A stretch of DNA of 64,000 bases from Parasedimentitalea denitrificans. GTDB taxonomy: Bacteria; Pseudomonadota; Alphaproteobacteria; Rhodobacterales; Rhodobacteraceae. Of this stretch, positions 28,555-39,531 are shown one piece after another. The number at the start of each line of letters is the position of its first letter. The first letter of the stretch is position 1. Location: contig NZ_QHLQ01000010.1 in the NCBI RefSeq assembly GCF_011813015.1, forward strand, positions 1-64,000, given 5' to 3'. The notes under the pieces are model-generated. The model was given only the letters and a program-made list of their open reading frames with translations, made no database searches and was not told the DNA's origin. Both the position numbers and the translations under genes were made by a program.

Positions 28555-29700
28555 TTAGCGGTTCTCAGCCAGCAGATGCCGTGCCACGATCACCCGCATG
28601 ATTTCATTGGTGCCCTCAAGAATCTGATGCACCCGCAGATCACGGACAATCTTTTCAATCCCATAGTCAGCTAGATAGCCATAACCGCCGTGCAGCTGCA
28701 AACAGCCATTGGCGACCTCAAATGCTACGTCAGTGACCATCAGCTTGGCCATGGCGCAAAACTTACTAGCATCCGGCGCGCCGGTATCCAGCTTCCACGC
28801 CGCCTGACGCAAGAACGTGCGGGCCGCTTGCAGCTTGGTTTCATATTCGGCCAGTCGGAACTGCAAGCCCTGAAACTGATCGATGCTTTTGCCAAACGCC
28901 TGACGCTCAGACATGTATTGCAGCGTCAGGTTCAGCGCCTGCTGAGCACCGCCAAGCGCCCCTGCCGAGATATTCAGCCGCCCGCCATCAAGCCCCGCCA
29001 TAGCGTAGGAAAACCCCTTGCCCTCAACCCCGATCAGGTTGTCTGCCGGGATCTTGCAATCATCGAACTGCACCTGCGCCGTCGGCTGCGCCTTCCAGCC
29101 CATCTTGGCTTCAAGCCCACCAAACGACAAACCTTCCGCGCCGTCCTCGACCACCACAGCCGAGATCCCCTTGGGGCCGTCTTCGCCACTGCGCACCATG
29201 CAGATATAGGCATCCGAGTAGCCACCGCCCGAGATAAACGACTTGGTACCGTTCAGGGTGTAACCTTCATTTGTCTTGTCAGCCCGTGTCTTCAGCGCCG
29301 CCGCATCTGACCCAGACCCCGGCTCGGTCAAGCAGTACGAGAACACCTTGGACATCGTGCACAGGTCTGGCAGCCATTTCTGTTTGGTCTCTTCCGATCC
29401 GAACTTGTCGATCATACCGCCGCACATATTGTGGATCGACAGGAACGACCCAACCGCAGGGCACGCCATCGCCAAGGCTTCGAATACCAGCGTAGCATCC
29501 AGCCGCGACAGGCCAGACCCGCCATATTCATCCGACACATACAGCCCACCAAACCCAAGCTCGCCGATCTGAGGCCACAGCGCCTTGGGCATCGTACCTT
29601 CGGCTTCCCAAGTCTGGGCGTGCGGAGCAATCTGCTCCTGTCCGAATGCAAAGGCCATATCGAAAATGGCAGTTTGTTCCTCGGTTGGTGCAAAATCCAT
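28555..29700 (-). CDS. isobutyryl-CoA dehydrogenase-type acyl-CoA dehydrogenase
   Basis: This 381-residue flavoenzyme has three acyl-CoA dehydrogenase domains: helical N-terminus, middle beta domain (CLTEPGSGSDAAALKTRA) and C-terminal helices. The catalytic base is E362 in QILEGTNEIMR, as in short and branched-chain members. GGAGG precedes the ATG at 29700. Operon context with HIBCH and HIBADH makes isobutyryl-CoA the likely substrate; the family motif alone would not decide this. Confidence 0.92.
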   Translation of the reverse strand: MDFAPTEEQTAIFDMAFAFGQEQIAPHAQTWEAEGTMPKALWPQIGELGFGGLYVSDEYGGSGLSRLDATLVFEALAMACPAVGSFLSIHNMCGGMIDKFGSEETKQKWLPDLCTMSKVFSYCLTEPGSGSDAAALKTRADKTNEGYTLNGTKSFISGGGYSDAYICMVRSGEDGPKGISAVVVEDGAEGLSFGGLEAKMGWKAQPTAQVQFDDCKIPADNLIGVEGKGFSYAMAGLDGGRLNISAGALGGAQQALNLTLQYMSERQAFGKSIDQFQGLQFRLAEYETKLQAARTFLRQAAWKLDTGAPDASKFCAMAKLMVTDVAFEVANGCLQLHGGYGYLADYGIEKIVRDLRVHQILEGTNEIMRVIVARHLLAENR

Positions 29701-29810
29701 GTCAGGACCTCCGGTTGATCTGAATGCTGGTGTTATAGCGCGAGCCTATAGGAATTGAACAACTGTTTATTTCCCAATCTTTGCAGAAATCTTTCAACCC
29801 ATGCAAAGAA

Positions 29811-29843
29811 AACCCCCGCACCAATCGGCTTGGTGCGGGGGTT
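29811..29843 (-). terminator. uvrA terminator
   Basis: A perfect 14-bp stem (29811-29824 with 29830-29843, loop of 5) is followed on the minus strand by TTTTCTTT. It lies 38 bp after the uvrA stop. Confidence 0.9.
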
Positions 29844-29881
29844 ACTATCATGTTCAAACGAAAGTGGTCGCAACAAGTGCG

Positions 29882-32734
29882 TTACTCAGCCGCGACTTTC
29901 TTAGGCTGCAGCATATCCTTGAGGTAATGCCCAGTATGGCTGCGAGGCTCTTCGGCAACCTTTTCCGGCGTTCCAACCGCCACGATCTCTCCACCGCCAT
30001 CGCCGCCCTCGGGGCCGATATCGATGATCCAGTCGGCAGTTTTCACCACATCCAGATTGTGTTCGATCACCACAACCGAATTGCCCTGGTCAACCAGTTC
30101 ATGCAGCACTTCCAGCAACTTACGCACATCTTCGAAATGCAGACCTGTGGTCGGCTCATCCAGAATATACAACGTCCGCCCGGTTGATCTCTTGGCCAAC
30201 TCCTTGGACAATTTCACCCGCTGAGCCTCACCACCTGACAAAGTCGTCGCCGACTGGCCAACCTTGATATAGCCAAGCCCCACCCGGTGCAGTGCGTCCA
30301 TCTTATCGCGGATCGGCGGCACCGCCTGGAAAAACTCCTGTGCGTCCTCAACCGTCATATCCAGAACATCGGCAATCGACTTGCCTTTGAACTTGATCTC
30401 CAACGTTTCCCGATTGTAGCGCGCGCCTTGGCACGTTTCGCAGGTGACGTAGACGTCGGGTAAGAAATGCATCTCGATCTTGATCAGACCATCGCCCTGA
30501 CAGGCCTCACAACGCCCACCTTTAACGTTGAAACTGAACCGACCAGGTTTGTAGCCTCGTGCCTTGGACTCAGGCAGACCTGCAAACCAGTCGCGGATCG
30601 GGGTGAACGCGCCAGTGTAAGTTGCCGGATTTGACCGCGGCGTCCGCCCAATGGGGCGCTGATCAATGTCAATCACCTTATCCAGATGCTCCAACCCTTT
30701 GATGGTCTCACAGGGCGCAGGCGTCTGGCGCGCGCCGTTCAATCGCATCGAGGCGGTCTTGAACAGGGTTTCAATCGTCAGTGTCGACTTGCCGCCACCT
30801 GACACCCCGGTCACACAGACAAATTTGCCCAACGGGAATTCAGCCGTGACGTTTTTCAGATTGTTACCAGTGGCCTTGACCACTTTGATCTTCTTCTTGT
30901 TGCCTTTGCGCCGCTTAGCAGGCACCGCAATCTCACGAGTACCAGCAAGGTACTGTCCAGTGATCGAGGCCGCATCAGCTATCAACTCAGCAGGTGTACC
31001 CTCGCTGACAACCTGCCCACCGTGCACACCAGCCCCAGGACCAATATCAAACACATAATCCGCCTCGCGGATCGCCTCTTCGTCATGTTCCACCACGATG
31101 ACCGTATTACCCTGATCACGCAGGTTTTTCAGCGTACCTAGCAGCCGATCATTGTCACGCTGGTGCAGGCCAATCGACGGCTCATCCAGTACATACAATA
31201 CACCTGTCAGCCCCGAGCCGATCTGGCTGGCCAAGCGAATACGCTGGCTTTCACCACCGGACAAAGTCCCCGAGTTCCGGCTCAATGACAGATAGTCCAA
31301 ACCAACGTTATTCAGGAACCCAAGACGCTCGCGGATTTCCTTGACGATCGCGCGAGCGATTTCCTGCTTCTGAACTGTCAGATGGTTTGGCACATCTTCG
31401 ATCCAGGTCAGCGCCTCGCGGATCGACATCTGCACAACTTGCCCTGCGTGAATACCGGCAATTTTCACGGCCAGTGCTTCGTCCCGCAGGCGATATCCCT
31501 CGCAGGACCCACAAGGCCGGTTGTTCTGATAGCGTTCAAACTCTTCGCGGATCCAGTTGGAATCAGTCTCGCGATAGCGCCGCTCCATGTTGGGGATAAC
31601 CCCTTCGAACACCCGCTCTACCTGATAAACCCGCCCACCTTCGTCATAGCGGAACATAATCTCTTCATCGCCGGAACCCCGCAGGAACACGTTTTGAACC
31701 TTGGGCGACAAGTCCTTCCACGATGTGTTTTTGTCGAACTCATAGTGTTTGGCGATGGCCTCAATTGTTTGCAGGAAATAAGGCGACTTGCCCTTTCTCC
31801 AAGGGGCCAGCGCGCCGTCATATATCTTCAGCGTCTGGTCCGGCACCACGAGGCGCTCATCAAAGAACAGCTCGACACCTAGCCCGTCACATTCAGGACA
31901 GGCCCCAAAGGGCGCGTTGAATGAGAACAGCCGCGGCTCAATCTCAGGAATGGTGAACCCACTGACCGGACAGGCAAATTTTTCCGAGAACGTAATTCGC
32001 TCGGGCTCATCCGCTGCCGTTTCCAGAATGGCAATGCCATCGGCCAAATCCAGCGCAGTGCGCAGGCTGTCCGCTAGCCGAGTTTCCAGCCCTTCGCGTA
32101 CCACCAAACGGTCGACGACAACGTCGATATCGTGGCGGTATTTCTTGTCCAGCGTCGGCGGCTCATCCAGCTCGTAGAACTCGCCATCCACCTTGACCCG
32201 CTGGAATCCCTGCTTTCGCAGTTCCAGAAAGTCTTTTTTGTACTCACCCTTACGGTCGCGCACGATGGGCGCCAGCAAATAGCCGCGGGTGCCTTCGTCC
32301 AACTTCATAATCCGGTCGACCATGTCCTGCACCTGTTGTGCCTCAATCGGCAGGCCAGTTGCAGGGCTATAGGGCGTACCTGCGCGGGCAAACAACAGGC
32401 GCAGATAGTCGTAAATCTCGGTCACGGTCCCAACGGTAGACCGTGGGTTCTTGCTGGTTGTCTTCTGTTCAATCGAGATCGCAGGACTAAGGCCACTAAT
32501 GTGGTCCACGTCCGGTTTCTCCATCATATCAAGGAATTGCCTGGCATAGGCGCTCAGGCTCTCGACATAACGGCGCTGACCTTCGGCATAGATGGTATCA
32601 AACGCCAGACTGGATTTACCCGAGCCCGACAAGCCAGTGATGACAACCAGCTGATCGCGCGGAATATCCACGTCGATGCTCTTAAGATTGTGTTCGCGCG
32701 CACCGCGCACTTCGATAGATTTCAACTCGGCCAT
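29882..32734 (-). CDS. uvrA: excinuclease ABC subunit A
   Basis: This 950-residue damage-recognition ATPase of nucleotide excision repair has Walker [10 protein letters not shown] near 34-42, a second GVSGGGKST in the C-terminal half and two signature motifs ([12 protein letters not shown] and [11 protein letters not shown]). Zinc-binding cysteines are in ACPECDGLG and [14 protein letters not shown]. The length is normal. It loads UvrB on damaged DNA. It is transcribed alone, with its own terminator. Confidence 0.98.
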   Translation of the reverse strand: MAELKSIEVRGAREHNLKSIDVDIPRDQLVVITGLSGSGKSSLAFDTIYAEGQRRYVESLSAYARQFLDMMEKPDVDHISGLSPAISIEQKTTSKNPRSTVGTVTEIYDYLRLLFARAGTPYSPATGLPIEAQQVQDMVDRIMKLDEGTRGYLLAPIVRDRKGEYKKDFLELRKQGFQRVKVDGEFYELDEPPTLDKKYRHDIDVVVDRLVVREGLETRLADSLRTALDLADGIAILETAADEPERITFSEKFACPVSGFTIPEIEPRLFSFNAPFGACPECDGLGVELFFDERLVVPDQTLKIYDGALAPWRKGKSPYFLQTIEAIAKHYEFDKNTSWKDLSPKVQNVFLRGSGDEEIMFRYDEGGRVYQVERVFEGVIPNMERRYRETDSNWIREEFERYQNNRPCGSCEGYRLRDEALAVKIAGIHAGQVVQMSIREALTWIEDVPNHLTVQKQEIARAIVKEIRERLGFLNNVGLDYLSLSRNSGTLSGGESQRIRLASQIGSGLTGVLYVLDEPSIGLHQRDNDRLLGTLKNLRDQGNTVIVVEHDEEAIREADYVFDIGPGAGVHGGQVVSEGTPAELIADAASITGQYLAGTREIAVPAKRRKGNKKKIKVVKATGNNLKNVTAEFPLGKFVCVTGVSGGGKSTLTIETLFKTASMRLNGARQTPAPCETIKGLEHLDKVIDIDQRPIGRTPRSNPATYTGAFTPIRDWFAGLPESKARGYKPGRFSFNVKGGRCEACQGDGLIKIEMHFLPDVYVTCETCQGARYNRETLEIKFKGKSIADVLDMTVEDAQEFFQAVPPIRDKMDALHRVGLGYIKVGQSATTLSGGEAQRVKLSKELAKRSTGRTLYILDEPTTGLHFEDVRKLLEVLHELVDQGNSVVVIEHNLDVVKTADWIIDIGPEGGDGGGEIVAVGTPEKVAEEPRSHTGHYLKDMLQPKKVAAE

Positions 32735-32815
32735 AATGCCCCCCAGAAGACGCCCTACTCATAGGGAAAAGCAATCAGCATTCCAACAAAAAAATGAGAA
32801 CGTTAAGCGAACATT

Positions 32816-33979
32816 TTAAAACCGGCGGCGTATTGCCAGTACGGCGTGCACCAAAAAACCAGCAGAAAACAGAACCACTACGGTGCTCAACATTCCCGCA
32901 TAGCCCGCAGTTGACAATACCGTGACCATCAGCGGCGTGCCGATGGTATTGCCCAGATTGCCAGCCTGCGCCATAGCCCCGCTAGACCGTGCCCGATCTG
33001 CTGCCGTTTCGTTCAGTTGCGGCACCATAGCAAAGCTGCCTCCCTGCACCAATCCCATTGCGCCAGCCACAGCAATGCAGGCAAGTGGCGATCCCGGCAC
33101 CAGCATCAACCAGACCCCAATCATCGCACACAGGGCGAACCCGGTCTGGACCAAACGCACCGCCCGGACAAACCGCAGAAGGTACACCCCTAGGGTCATC
33201 GACACTGCAATGCTGGCCAGCGGCATCACCCCGAGCACAAATCCGCGGATGTTTTCATCGATAAACGGCGGGATCACTGTCAGGATCGCAACAAAGCATG
33301 CTGTATAGAACAACCACCCTGCGGCCGGCGCAACCAGCCACGGTGACCGATAAATCCGCCAGTGTAACGCAGGCAACTTTGCCAGACTTGGCACCGCTTG
33401 GCGTTCCGGCACCGGTACATTGCGCAACGCCTGACCCAACAGAACCGCCAACCCTGCCATGATTGCAGCATGTGCCCCGAACAGCGACAACACCCCGAAT
33501 TTGGCAACCAGTGGCAGCCCCAACCACGCTAACAGGGTAAAGGCCACAGCGAAAAACGTGCTCCACAAGGTCATTGCCAGACCACGAGTTTTCTCGGTGC
33601 TCACCTGCGCAATCAACGTTGGCCCGGCGACAACCAGTCCCAGATGAGAAAGCCCCTCGATGACACGGGTCCCCAGAAAGACAGGAAACGGCAGATGAAG
33701 CGCCTGTAGTGCCGACATCACGGCACCGGTCCACAAGGCCCAAACCAGCGTACGACGATAGCCAAAGGCAGCAACGAACATCCCGGCGACCACACCAAAC
33801 AAGATCCCCAACAGCCCGACCAGCGACACAGTAAACCCGATGGATCCTCCAGCCAGCGGATACAGTTCCGCCATGCGGTCAAAAACCACCGAGATTTTGC
33901 CGTATTGCGCAGCGGCCCCCAGACCAGCCGCCCAAATCACCAGGATCAGCCCCCAGCGGGTTTTATCCGACGTTGTCAT
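32816..33979 (-). CDS. MFS transporter
   Basis: This 387-residue protein has about 12 hydrophobic helices and an MFS loop-2-like segment (FVAAFGYRRTLVWAL). The N-terminal half begins WGLILVIWAAGLGAAAQYGK. The second half starts after a short basic loop near residue 195. The ribosome site is AAAGG. No partner gene indicates a substrate; drug or metabolite export is possible. Confidence 0.85.
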   Translation of the reverse strand: MTTSDKTRWGLILVIWAAGLGAAAQYGKISVVFDRMAELYPLAGGSIGFTVSLVGLLGILFGVVAGMFVAAFGYRRTLVWALWTGAVMSALQALHLPFPVFLGTRVIEGLSHLGLVVAGPTLIAQVSTEKTRGLAMTLWSTFFAVAFTLLAWLGLPLVAKFGVLSLFGAHAAIMAGLAVLLGQALRNVPVPERQAVPSLAKLPALHWRIYRSPWLVAPAAGWLFYTACFVAILTVIPPFIDENIRGFVLGVMPLASIAVSMTLGVYLLRFVRAVRLVQTGFALCAMIGVWLMLVPGSPLACIAVAGAMGLVQGGSFAMVPQLNETAADRARSSGAMAQAGNLGNTIGTPLMVTVLSTAGYAGMLSTVVVLFSAGFLVHAVLAIRRRF

Positions 33980-34103
33980 TGATATGCCTTTACTCTTGGG
34001 TGCGGCCCATCCCGCCCCAAGTCATAGTTGCCGGATCAATAGCCAAAACCGCAGCCGTAAACCAGCAGCGGTTCTGTGAAAATTCGCACAACATGGTCGC
34101 GCA

Positions 34104-34664
34104 TTAGGTCTTTTGCGCGATGGCCCAGGCACAAATCGGCATCATCGGATCATTGTCCATCGGGTCGGATGCTTCGTCATACTCCGGTGGCCATTTGGCC
34201 TCTAGGTTACGCAGGGCCGCATTGGCATTGCCCCATTGCTCAGCACGGATCGCATCTTCGTCAAACCCGCACTCAATCAGCAAGTTGGTCAGCCCACGCG
34301 CCGACCAGCGTGAACAATCATTTGGCGCAGCATGATAGGGAACATAGAACGGCACAGCCAACCAGAAATACCCGCCCTTCCGCAACATCCTACGCACGTT
34401 CTTGGTCGCCGCATAAGGCCGGTCCAGATGCTCCCAAACCTGATTTGCCAGCACCAAATCAAACTTTTTCGGCCTGCCATCTTCCTGCAAAACTGGCCCT
34501 TGGCAGATGTCATATTCCGGATAGAGAAACTGCTGATACGAGGCAAAATCAAACATCTGCCCCCACTTGCCTGAAATCTCGGCCACATGAAGCTTTTTAG
34601 GACCCAGAGCACGGATCATACCGCGACTGGACTTCCCCATGGCAATTCGATTCAGGCTGGGCAT
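34104..34664 (-). CDS. class I SAM-dependent methyltransferase
   Basis: This 186-residue protein has a Methyltransf_11/23-like core: motif I is weak (KKLHVAEISGKWGQMFDFAS) but FDLVLANQVWEHLDRPYAA and RRMLRKGGYFWLAVPFYV are typical of motifs IV and V. GAGGA sits at the right distance from ATG 34664, so this start is preferred over 34670. Similar proteins occur near polysaccharide genes, but no such genes are seen here and the substrate is unknown. Confidence 0.8.
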   Translation of the reverse strand: MPSLNRIAMGKSSRGMIRALGPKKLHVAEISGKWGQMFDFASYQQFLYPEYDICQGPVLQEDGRPKKFDLVLANQVWEHLDRPYAATKNVRRMLRKGGYFWLAVPFYVPYHAAPNDCSRWSARGLTNLLIECGFDEDAIRAEQWGNANAALRNLEAKWPPEYDEASDPMDNDPMMPICAWAIAQKT

Positions 34665-34753
34665 TGGCATTCCTCAGTATGTCGCAATTCAAATTTCAGA
34701 CGTAAAAAGGGGCCGCGACTGGAACGGCCCCTTATTAATCATTGTATTATGGC

Positions 34754-35278
34754 TCAATTCTGCTCGGCGTTACAAGCGCGGGCCATCTCCATCGCTTTAT
34801 ACGTTCCGGCGAGATCTACAACAAATGACTGCTCTTCTTCAGGGAACACTGTCATCGTATATTTCTTGGCCAGATCCTCGATGAATTGAGGGTTGTTGGC
34901 AAGAATGTATCCGCCTGCGTAACCGTCAGTTAGGTTCTTTCTCATCTTGGTTGCCTGTGACGTGTACATAACCCCATCCAAATCAACAAAGATATCTTCC
35001 TTCCCGCCGTTACCCAGATCAGCGGTTTTGGAGAACACGCCCAGGTAACCCAATTTATGATCCGAGGTCAGCCCCATCTGAACAACATTGGCCTCAGCGT
35101 CCACACGTTCAATCAGGCATGATTGACGTTGGACATCCACAAAGACGGTCCAACCGTCGGTTTCACCAAATTTGGTGAAAGAGCCTTCGCCAGGCAGGAC
35201 AGCGTTTTCAGAATAGGCAGAGGTTGCAGATATGGAGAGAACAACTGCAACCGTAGAGAGAGATCTAAAGTATTTCAT
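34754..35278 (-). CDS. small secreted protein of unknown function
   Basis: This 174-residue protein has a signal peptide (about 1-20, SATSAYS before ENAVLPG). The mature part contains DGWTVFVDVQRQSCLIE and a later Cys near the C-terminus (MARACNAEQN). The pattern vaguely recalls IalB-type periplasmic proteins, but I do not assign the family. AGAGGTG precedes ATG 35278; the frame from 35302 is longer and unsupported. Confidence 0.75.
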   Translation of the reverse strand: MKYFRSLSTVAVVLSISATSAYSENAVLPGEGSFTKFGETDGWTVFVDVQRQSCLIERVDAEANVVQMGLTSDHKLGYLGVFSKTADLGNGGKEDIFVDLDGVMYTSQATKMRKNLTDGYAGGYILANNPQFIEDLAKKYTMTVFPEEEQSFVVDLAGTYKAMEMARACNAEQN

Positions 35279-35474
35279 AGGACACCTCTTACAACTCAAC
35301 ACACAGTCAACGGCTGTAAATTATGCCCCCGGATGACGTACTGTCGAGCAATTTGTAGCTCTCCTAATCGGTCGCCCAACATAGCAGACTTGGGAATTTG
35401 GAATCTCTAGTGATCGCAGTCCTGTAGGAGAAAGTGAAACACTTACCCATTGGCGAATAGTCGCCACCATCCAA

Positions 35475-35510
35475 GAAAAATCGCCCGGAACCATCTCTGG
35501 TACCAGGCGA
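35475..35510 (-). terminator. lpdA terminator
   Basis: On the minus strand, a 13-bp stem with one mismatch (35498-35510 with 35481-35493, loop of 4) is followed by five T. It lies 27 bp after the lpdA stop. Confidence 0.8.
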
Positions 35511-35536
35511 CTCAATCTTCTTATTTCATTCCCGGA

Positions 35537-36931
35537 CTACATGTGGATCATACGATCAAAGGCATCCAGCACACTTTCATGCATCATCTCACTTAGCGTT
35601 GGATGTGGGAACACGGTGTTCATCAGGTCTTCCTCAGTTGTTTCCAACTGGCGACCCACCACATAACCCTGGATCAGTTCAGTCACCTCTGCCCCGATCA
35701 TATGCGCACCCAGCAACTCGCCGGTTTTAGCGTCAAACACGGTCTTGATCATGCCCTCGGGCTCACCCAGCGCGATTGCCTTGCCGTTGCCAATGAATGG
35801 GAAACGACCAACCTTGATGTCATACCCCAGCTCTTTGGCCTTGGCCTCAGTATAACCAACACTCGCCACCTGAGGATGACAGTAGGTACAACCGGCGATG
35901 CTCTCAGGCTTCACCGGACGCGCGTGTTTGTCAGCAACCAGTTCAGCTACCATCACACCTTCGTGGCTTGCCTTGTGGGCCAACCACGGCGCGCCCGCGA
36001 TATCACCAATGGCATACAGCCCGTCGATGCCGGTGCGGCAGAACTCATCCGTGACAACATGGGTCCGGTCGATTTTGACACCCAGAGCCTCTAGCCCCAG
36101 GTTTTCAACATTGCCCACAATGCCAACAGCCGAAATCACGGTGTCAAATTCCTGTTTCTCAACCTTACCGCCGACCTCGATATGCGCCGTAACAGTGCCC
36201 TTGCCACGATCCAACTGCTTGACCATGGCTTTCTCCATGATCTTCATGCCCTGTTTCTTGAACGCCTTCTTGGCAAAGGCCGAAATTTCAGCGTCTTCAA
36301 CCGGCAGCACCCGATCCATAACTTCGACAACGGTCGTATCAACGCCCAACGTGTTGTAGAAGCTGGCGAATTCGATACCGATGGCACCCGATCCAATGAC
36401 CAGCAGCTTCTTTGGCATCTTTGGCGGAGTCAATGCGTGCTTGTAGGTCCAAACCAGATCACCGTCAGCCTCTAGGCCCGGCAATTCCCGAGCCCGTGCG
36501 CCGGTTGCCAGAATGATATTCTTGGCCGTCAGCTCTTCAGTGCCTTTGTCGGTCTTAACGCTGACCTTGCCTTTGGCCGGGATCATCGCCGCGCCCATAA
36601 TGACAGTAACTTTGTTCTTCTTCAGAAGATGGCCAACACCGCCGGACAGCTGCTTGGCCACTCCGCGTGAACGCTTAACAACCGCATCAATGTCATAATC
36701 GATGTTGTCAGCTTTCAGACCAAACTCTTTGGCGCGGTGCATCAGATGAAAGACTTCGGAACTGCGCAGCAATGCCTTGGTTGGGATACAGCCCCAGTTC
36801 AAACAGATGCCGCCCAGATGCTCTCGCTCTACAACTGCAACCTTCAGCCCCAGTTGCGCACCACGAATGGCGGCAACATAGCCCCCCGGCCCGGCCCCGA
36901 TAACGATCAGATCAAAGGATTTGGTAGCCAT
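35537..36931 (-). CDS. lpdA: dihydrolipoyl dehydrogenase (E3)
   Basis: This 464-residue flavoprotein has the FAD motif VIGAGPGGYVAA, the redox-active disulfide C43/C48 in GGICLNWGCIPTK, an NAD-binding GSGAIGIE segment, and the C-terminal base H443 with E448 in HPTLSEMMHE. It reoxidises lipoamide for 2-oxoacid dehydrogenases and glycine cleavage. It is not linked to pdhABC, which lies 20 kb away on the other strand, and so probably serves several complexes. Confidence 0.97.
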   Translation of the reverse strand: MATKSFDLIVIGAGPGGYVAAIRGAQLGLKVAVVEREHLGGICLNWGCIPTKALLRSSEVFHLMHRAKEFGLKADNIDYDIDAVVKRSRGVAKQLSGGVGHLLKKNKVTVIMGAAMIPAKGKVSVKTDKGTEELTAKNIILATGARARELPGLEADGDLVWTYKHALTPPKMPKKLLVIGSGAIGIEFASFYNTLGVDTTVVEVMDRVLPVEDAEISAFAKKAFKKQGMKIMEKAMVKQLDRGKGTVTAHIEVGGKVEKQEFDTVISAVGIVGNVENLGLEALGVKIDRTHVVTDEFCRTGIDGLYAIGDIAGAPWLAHKASHEGVMVAELVADKHARPVKPESIAGCTYCHPQVASVGYTEAKAKELGYDIKVGRFPFIGNGKAIALGEPEGMIKTVFDAKTGELLGAHMIGAEVTELIQGYVVGRQLETTEEDLMNTVFPHPTLSEMMHESVLDAFDRMIHM

Positions 36932-37134
36932 TGTAATTCCCTCAGCACTGCGAATTTAAAAACTAGTTCACCATTAAACTAATTATTTTCCAACTGCAAT
37001 CATTCAGTGTCACGTCAAGCCCGGCCACTGTTTCGCGCCGTTCTCGGTAGCATTTTCTAGCATTTTCTGAAACCATGCACTGAAGATCACTGCCCCATTT
37101 CCCACGATGCATATTAAAAACAAAGGCCTCAGCC

Positions 37135-37533
37135 ATGAAGCAAACCATTTTCGATCTGCTCAAAGCCATGATAAATGCAACCCTGATACTGCTGGCGCTT
37201 TGTTTATTTCTGGGATGGAAGCTGATGTCTTCTGTACAGGACGTCACAGTAAGGGTGACAGAGGCCGTCCTACAGGTCACCCCGGTTCAGGACCGCATCC
37301 AAGATCTACGGATTGAAGTGGCAGGCCTGCGTAGTGACCTCGTCAACCTCCCCGAACAGGTTGTAATAGGTCAACTCGATAGGCTGGACCAGCGCCTGAC
37401 ATCCCTTCAGCATGAGATGTCAGCGCTGCGTCAGTTGCCTAACGAAATCATTCACGACGCTGCGCAAACAGCGGCGACAACGCTGGCCGATCAACTAAGT
37501 CAACCCGCCAACTGCTTGCCGCCGTCATCCTAG
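37135..37533 (+). CDS. small membrane-anchored coiled-coil protein
   Basis: This 132-residue protein has one N-terminal TM helix (about 13-30, INATLILLALCLFLGWKL) and a heptad-rich stretch (about 40-115) with LRIEVAGLRSDLVNLPEQ. No family is recognised. It is convergent with the DUF924 gene, with 6 bp between stops. The ribosome site is weak, so the gene is likely but not certain. Confidence 0.6.
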   Translation: MKQTIFDLLKAMINATLILLALCLFLGWKLMSSVQDVTVRVTEAVLQVTPVQDRIQDLRIEVAGLRSDLVNLPEQVVIGQLDRLDQRLTSLQHEMSALRQLPNEIIHDAAQTAATTLADQLSQPANCLPPSS

Positions 37534-37539
37534 ACCGTA

Positions 37540-38118
37540 CTAGCCCGCGGCCTGCAAAACTCGCACGGTCTCACCGTAACCGCCTGCTGTGACATAATCG
37601 ACTTCTGGCGCCGTACTGCTACGTTCTAGCGCCTCGTTCCGATATGGGAACCGACCAAACAGCCGGATCACCTCACGGTGAGCACGGGCGTGCAATAGGT
37701 TCGACGGACCTTCGGACGGCATCCGTTCCTTCATCAGCCGCACACACCGATCCTGATCGCATAGGTTCTCGGAATGCATCAACGGAAGATAGAAGAACTG
37801 CCGGGCTGGCTCATCAATCTTTAGATCCCACTTCTTGCTGATCGCAGCCTTGGCTGCAGCCAGCGCAAGCTGGTCGCTGGCAAAGGCCGTGCCGGAGCCT
37901 CGGAACATATTGCGTGGGAATTGATCCGATAAGATCAGGTAGGCCAGCGCCCCGCTAGGGTAGGTAAGCCACATCGAGAACTTGCCTTCGCATAGGCCTT
38001 CCCAAGCCTTCTCAAATCGGTTTCGTATTTCAGCGTCGAACGCCTCATCCTGTAAATACCAGCTCTTCGGTCCAGCTTCATCTAGCCAGAACTCCAGAAC
38101 CTCGTCGGGACCAACCAT
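37540..38118 (-). CDS. DUF924 family protein
   Basis: This 192-residue helical protein has family hallmarks EVLEFWLDEAGPKSWY at the N-terminus, ALAYLILSDQFPRNMFRG and FFYLPLMHSENLCDQDR. GGAG precedes ATG 38118. Function is unknown. DUF924 proteins are soluble, tetratricopeptide-like and widespread in proteobacteria. Confidence 0.93.
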   Translation of the reverse strand: MVGPDEVLEFWLDEAGPKSWYLQDEAFDAEIRNRFEKAWEGLCEGKFSMWLTYPSGALAYLILSDQFPRNMFRGSGTAFASDQLALAAAKAAISKKWDLKIDEPARQFFYLPLMHSENLCDQDRCVRLMKERMPSEGPSNLLHARAHREVIRLFGRFPYRNEALERSSTAPEVDYVTAGGYGETVRVLQAAG

Positions 38119-38256
38119 GGGTCATACTCCAGTTTTTGCCTGCCCTTTATTAACAGTCGAAATTGGGTCCATTGTACAAGCCTATTACGGTAACATTTTG
38201 CAACATGTGTGACTGATTTGTGAAAGCTTGCACAAGAATACGCCCAGTTAGCGCAA

Positions 38257-39531
38257 TCATCCTAAGTCATGAGCAGCATCATGCTCTTCGAGGTCAGTTT
38301 CGATTGCGTATTCCTGGGCGAACTCAACCGAAACTGGCGAAGCAGTCGGCGACATTGGGGCCATGATTCCGGTGTCTTCCAGAGGAATGGCAGCCCGCTG
38401 AGTTGTCCGGTAGCCTGCATACACAGCCAAGGCAGCCAGCAACACAATCATGAAGAGGAAATACCCCTGTGGACCAAACACGCCTTCACTCATCAGCCAA
38501 CCGGTGACGACCGGCCCGGCAATGGCGCCCAGCCCGTTGATGAACACCAACCCACCCGAGGCCGCCGCCATGTCATCATGATCCAGATAGTCATTGGTGT
38601 GCGCAATCAACAGTGAATACAGCGGACTTGTCATACCACCGATCAAGAACGCCGAGACAAGCAGCATCTCAAACTGCAGGCCGAATTTCATGCCGATTGT
38701 AGCACCAACGGCACCAACCCCAGCAATAATCAGAATAAGCACACGCCGGTCCATCCGGTCCGAAATCCAGCCCAGCGGGTATTGCAGCAAGGTCGCGCCC
38801 ACATAGAATGTCGCCACAAAGATCGAGATTTCCAAAAGGCTCAGCCCAGCCTCAGCCCCAAAAACAGCGCTCATACCAAACTGTGCTGAAAACACGCCGC
38901 CCAACAGGAACATACCAACACAACCCAGAGGCGAGGTATCAAACAACTGCTTCAAGGTCATAGGTTTGGCTGTGTCAAAGGCAGGCGTCGGCGAGATCGA
39001 TAGCAAAATTGGTGCAAATGAGATCGAGACCAAAACCGAAGCAATGACAAAGGTCTCGTACCCTGCCGGGTCACCAACCAGCAGTAGCCCCTGCGCCCCC
39101 ACAATCCCGGCCATCTGTACCATCATGTACAATGATAACGCCTTGCCTCGGTTCTCATTGTCAGCCGCGTTGTTCAGCCAGCTTTCAGCGGTGACGTACA
39201 CACCCGAAAAACAGAATCCGATGATCACCCGCCCAAGGATCCACGCCGCCGGGTTGGTAAAGGCCGGGTACAGGATCATCACAGCAGAAATAAACGATGC
39301 CAATGCCGCAAACACCCGCACGTGACCAACACGGCGGATCAGGTCAGGTGCCAGTTTGGAGCCGCCCAGAAAACCGACGAAGTAAGCCGACATTACAAAA
39401 GACATCTCAAGGGTCGTAAACCCCTCGATTTCTCCGCGCACACCCAACAGGGTCCCCTGCAAGCCGTTTCCGACCATCAGCAAACCCATTCCCAGCAACA
39501 ACGCCCAAGCGCTCGACAGAACCTGAAACAT
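38257..39531 (-). CDS. MFS transporter (CynX/YcaD-like)
   Basis: This 424-residue protein has about 12 TM helices. The N-terminus is FQVLSSAWALLLGMGLLMVG and loop 2-3 has GFLGGSKLAPDLIRRVGHVR. ATG 39531 is spaced correctly from AAGGA; ATG 39540 lies too close to it. The acidic C-terminal tail (EYAIETDLEEHDAAHDLG) is cytoplasmic. Substrate unknown. Confidence 0.87.
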   Translation of the reverse strand: MFQVLSSAWALLLGMGLLMVGNGLQGTLLGVRGEIEGFTTLEMSFVMSAYFVGFLGGSKLAPDLIRRVGHVRVFAALASFISAVMILYPAFTNPAAWILGRVIIGFCFSGVYVTAESWLNNAADNENRGKALSLYMMVQMAGIVGAQGLLLVGDPAGYETFVIASVLVSISFAPILLSISPTPAFDTAKPMTLKQLFDTSPLGCVGMFLLGGVFSAQFGMSAVFGAEAGLSLLEISIFVATFYVGATLLQYPLGWISDRMDRRVLILIIAGVGAVGATIGMKFGLQFEMLLVSAFLIGGMTSPLYSLLIAHTNDYLDHDDMAAASGGLVFINGLGAIAGPVVTGWLMSEGVFGPQGYFLFMIVLLAALAVYAGYRTTQRAAIPLEDTGIMAPMSPTASPVSVEFAQEYAIETDLEEHDAAHDLG

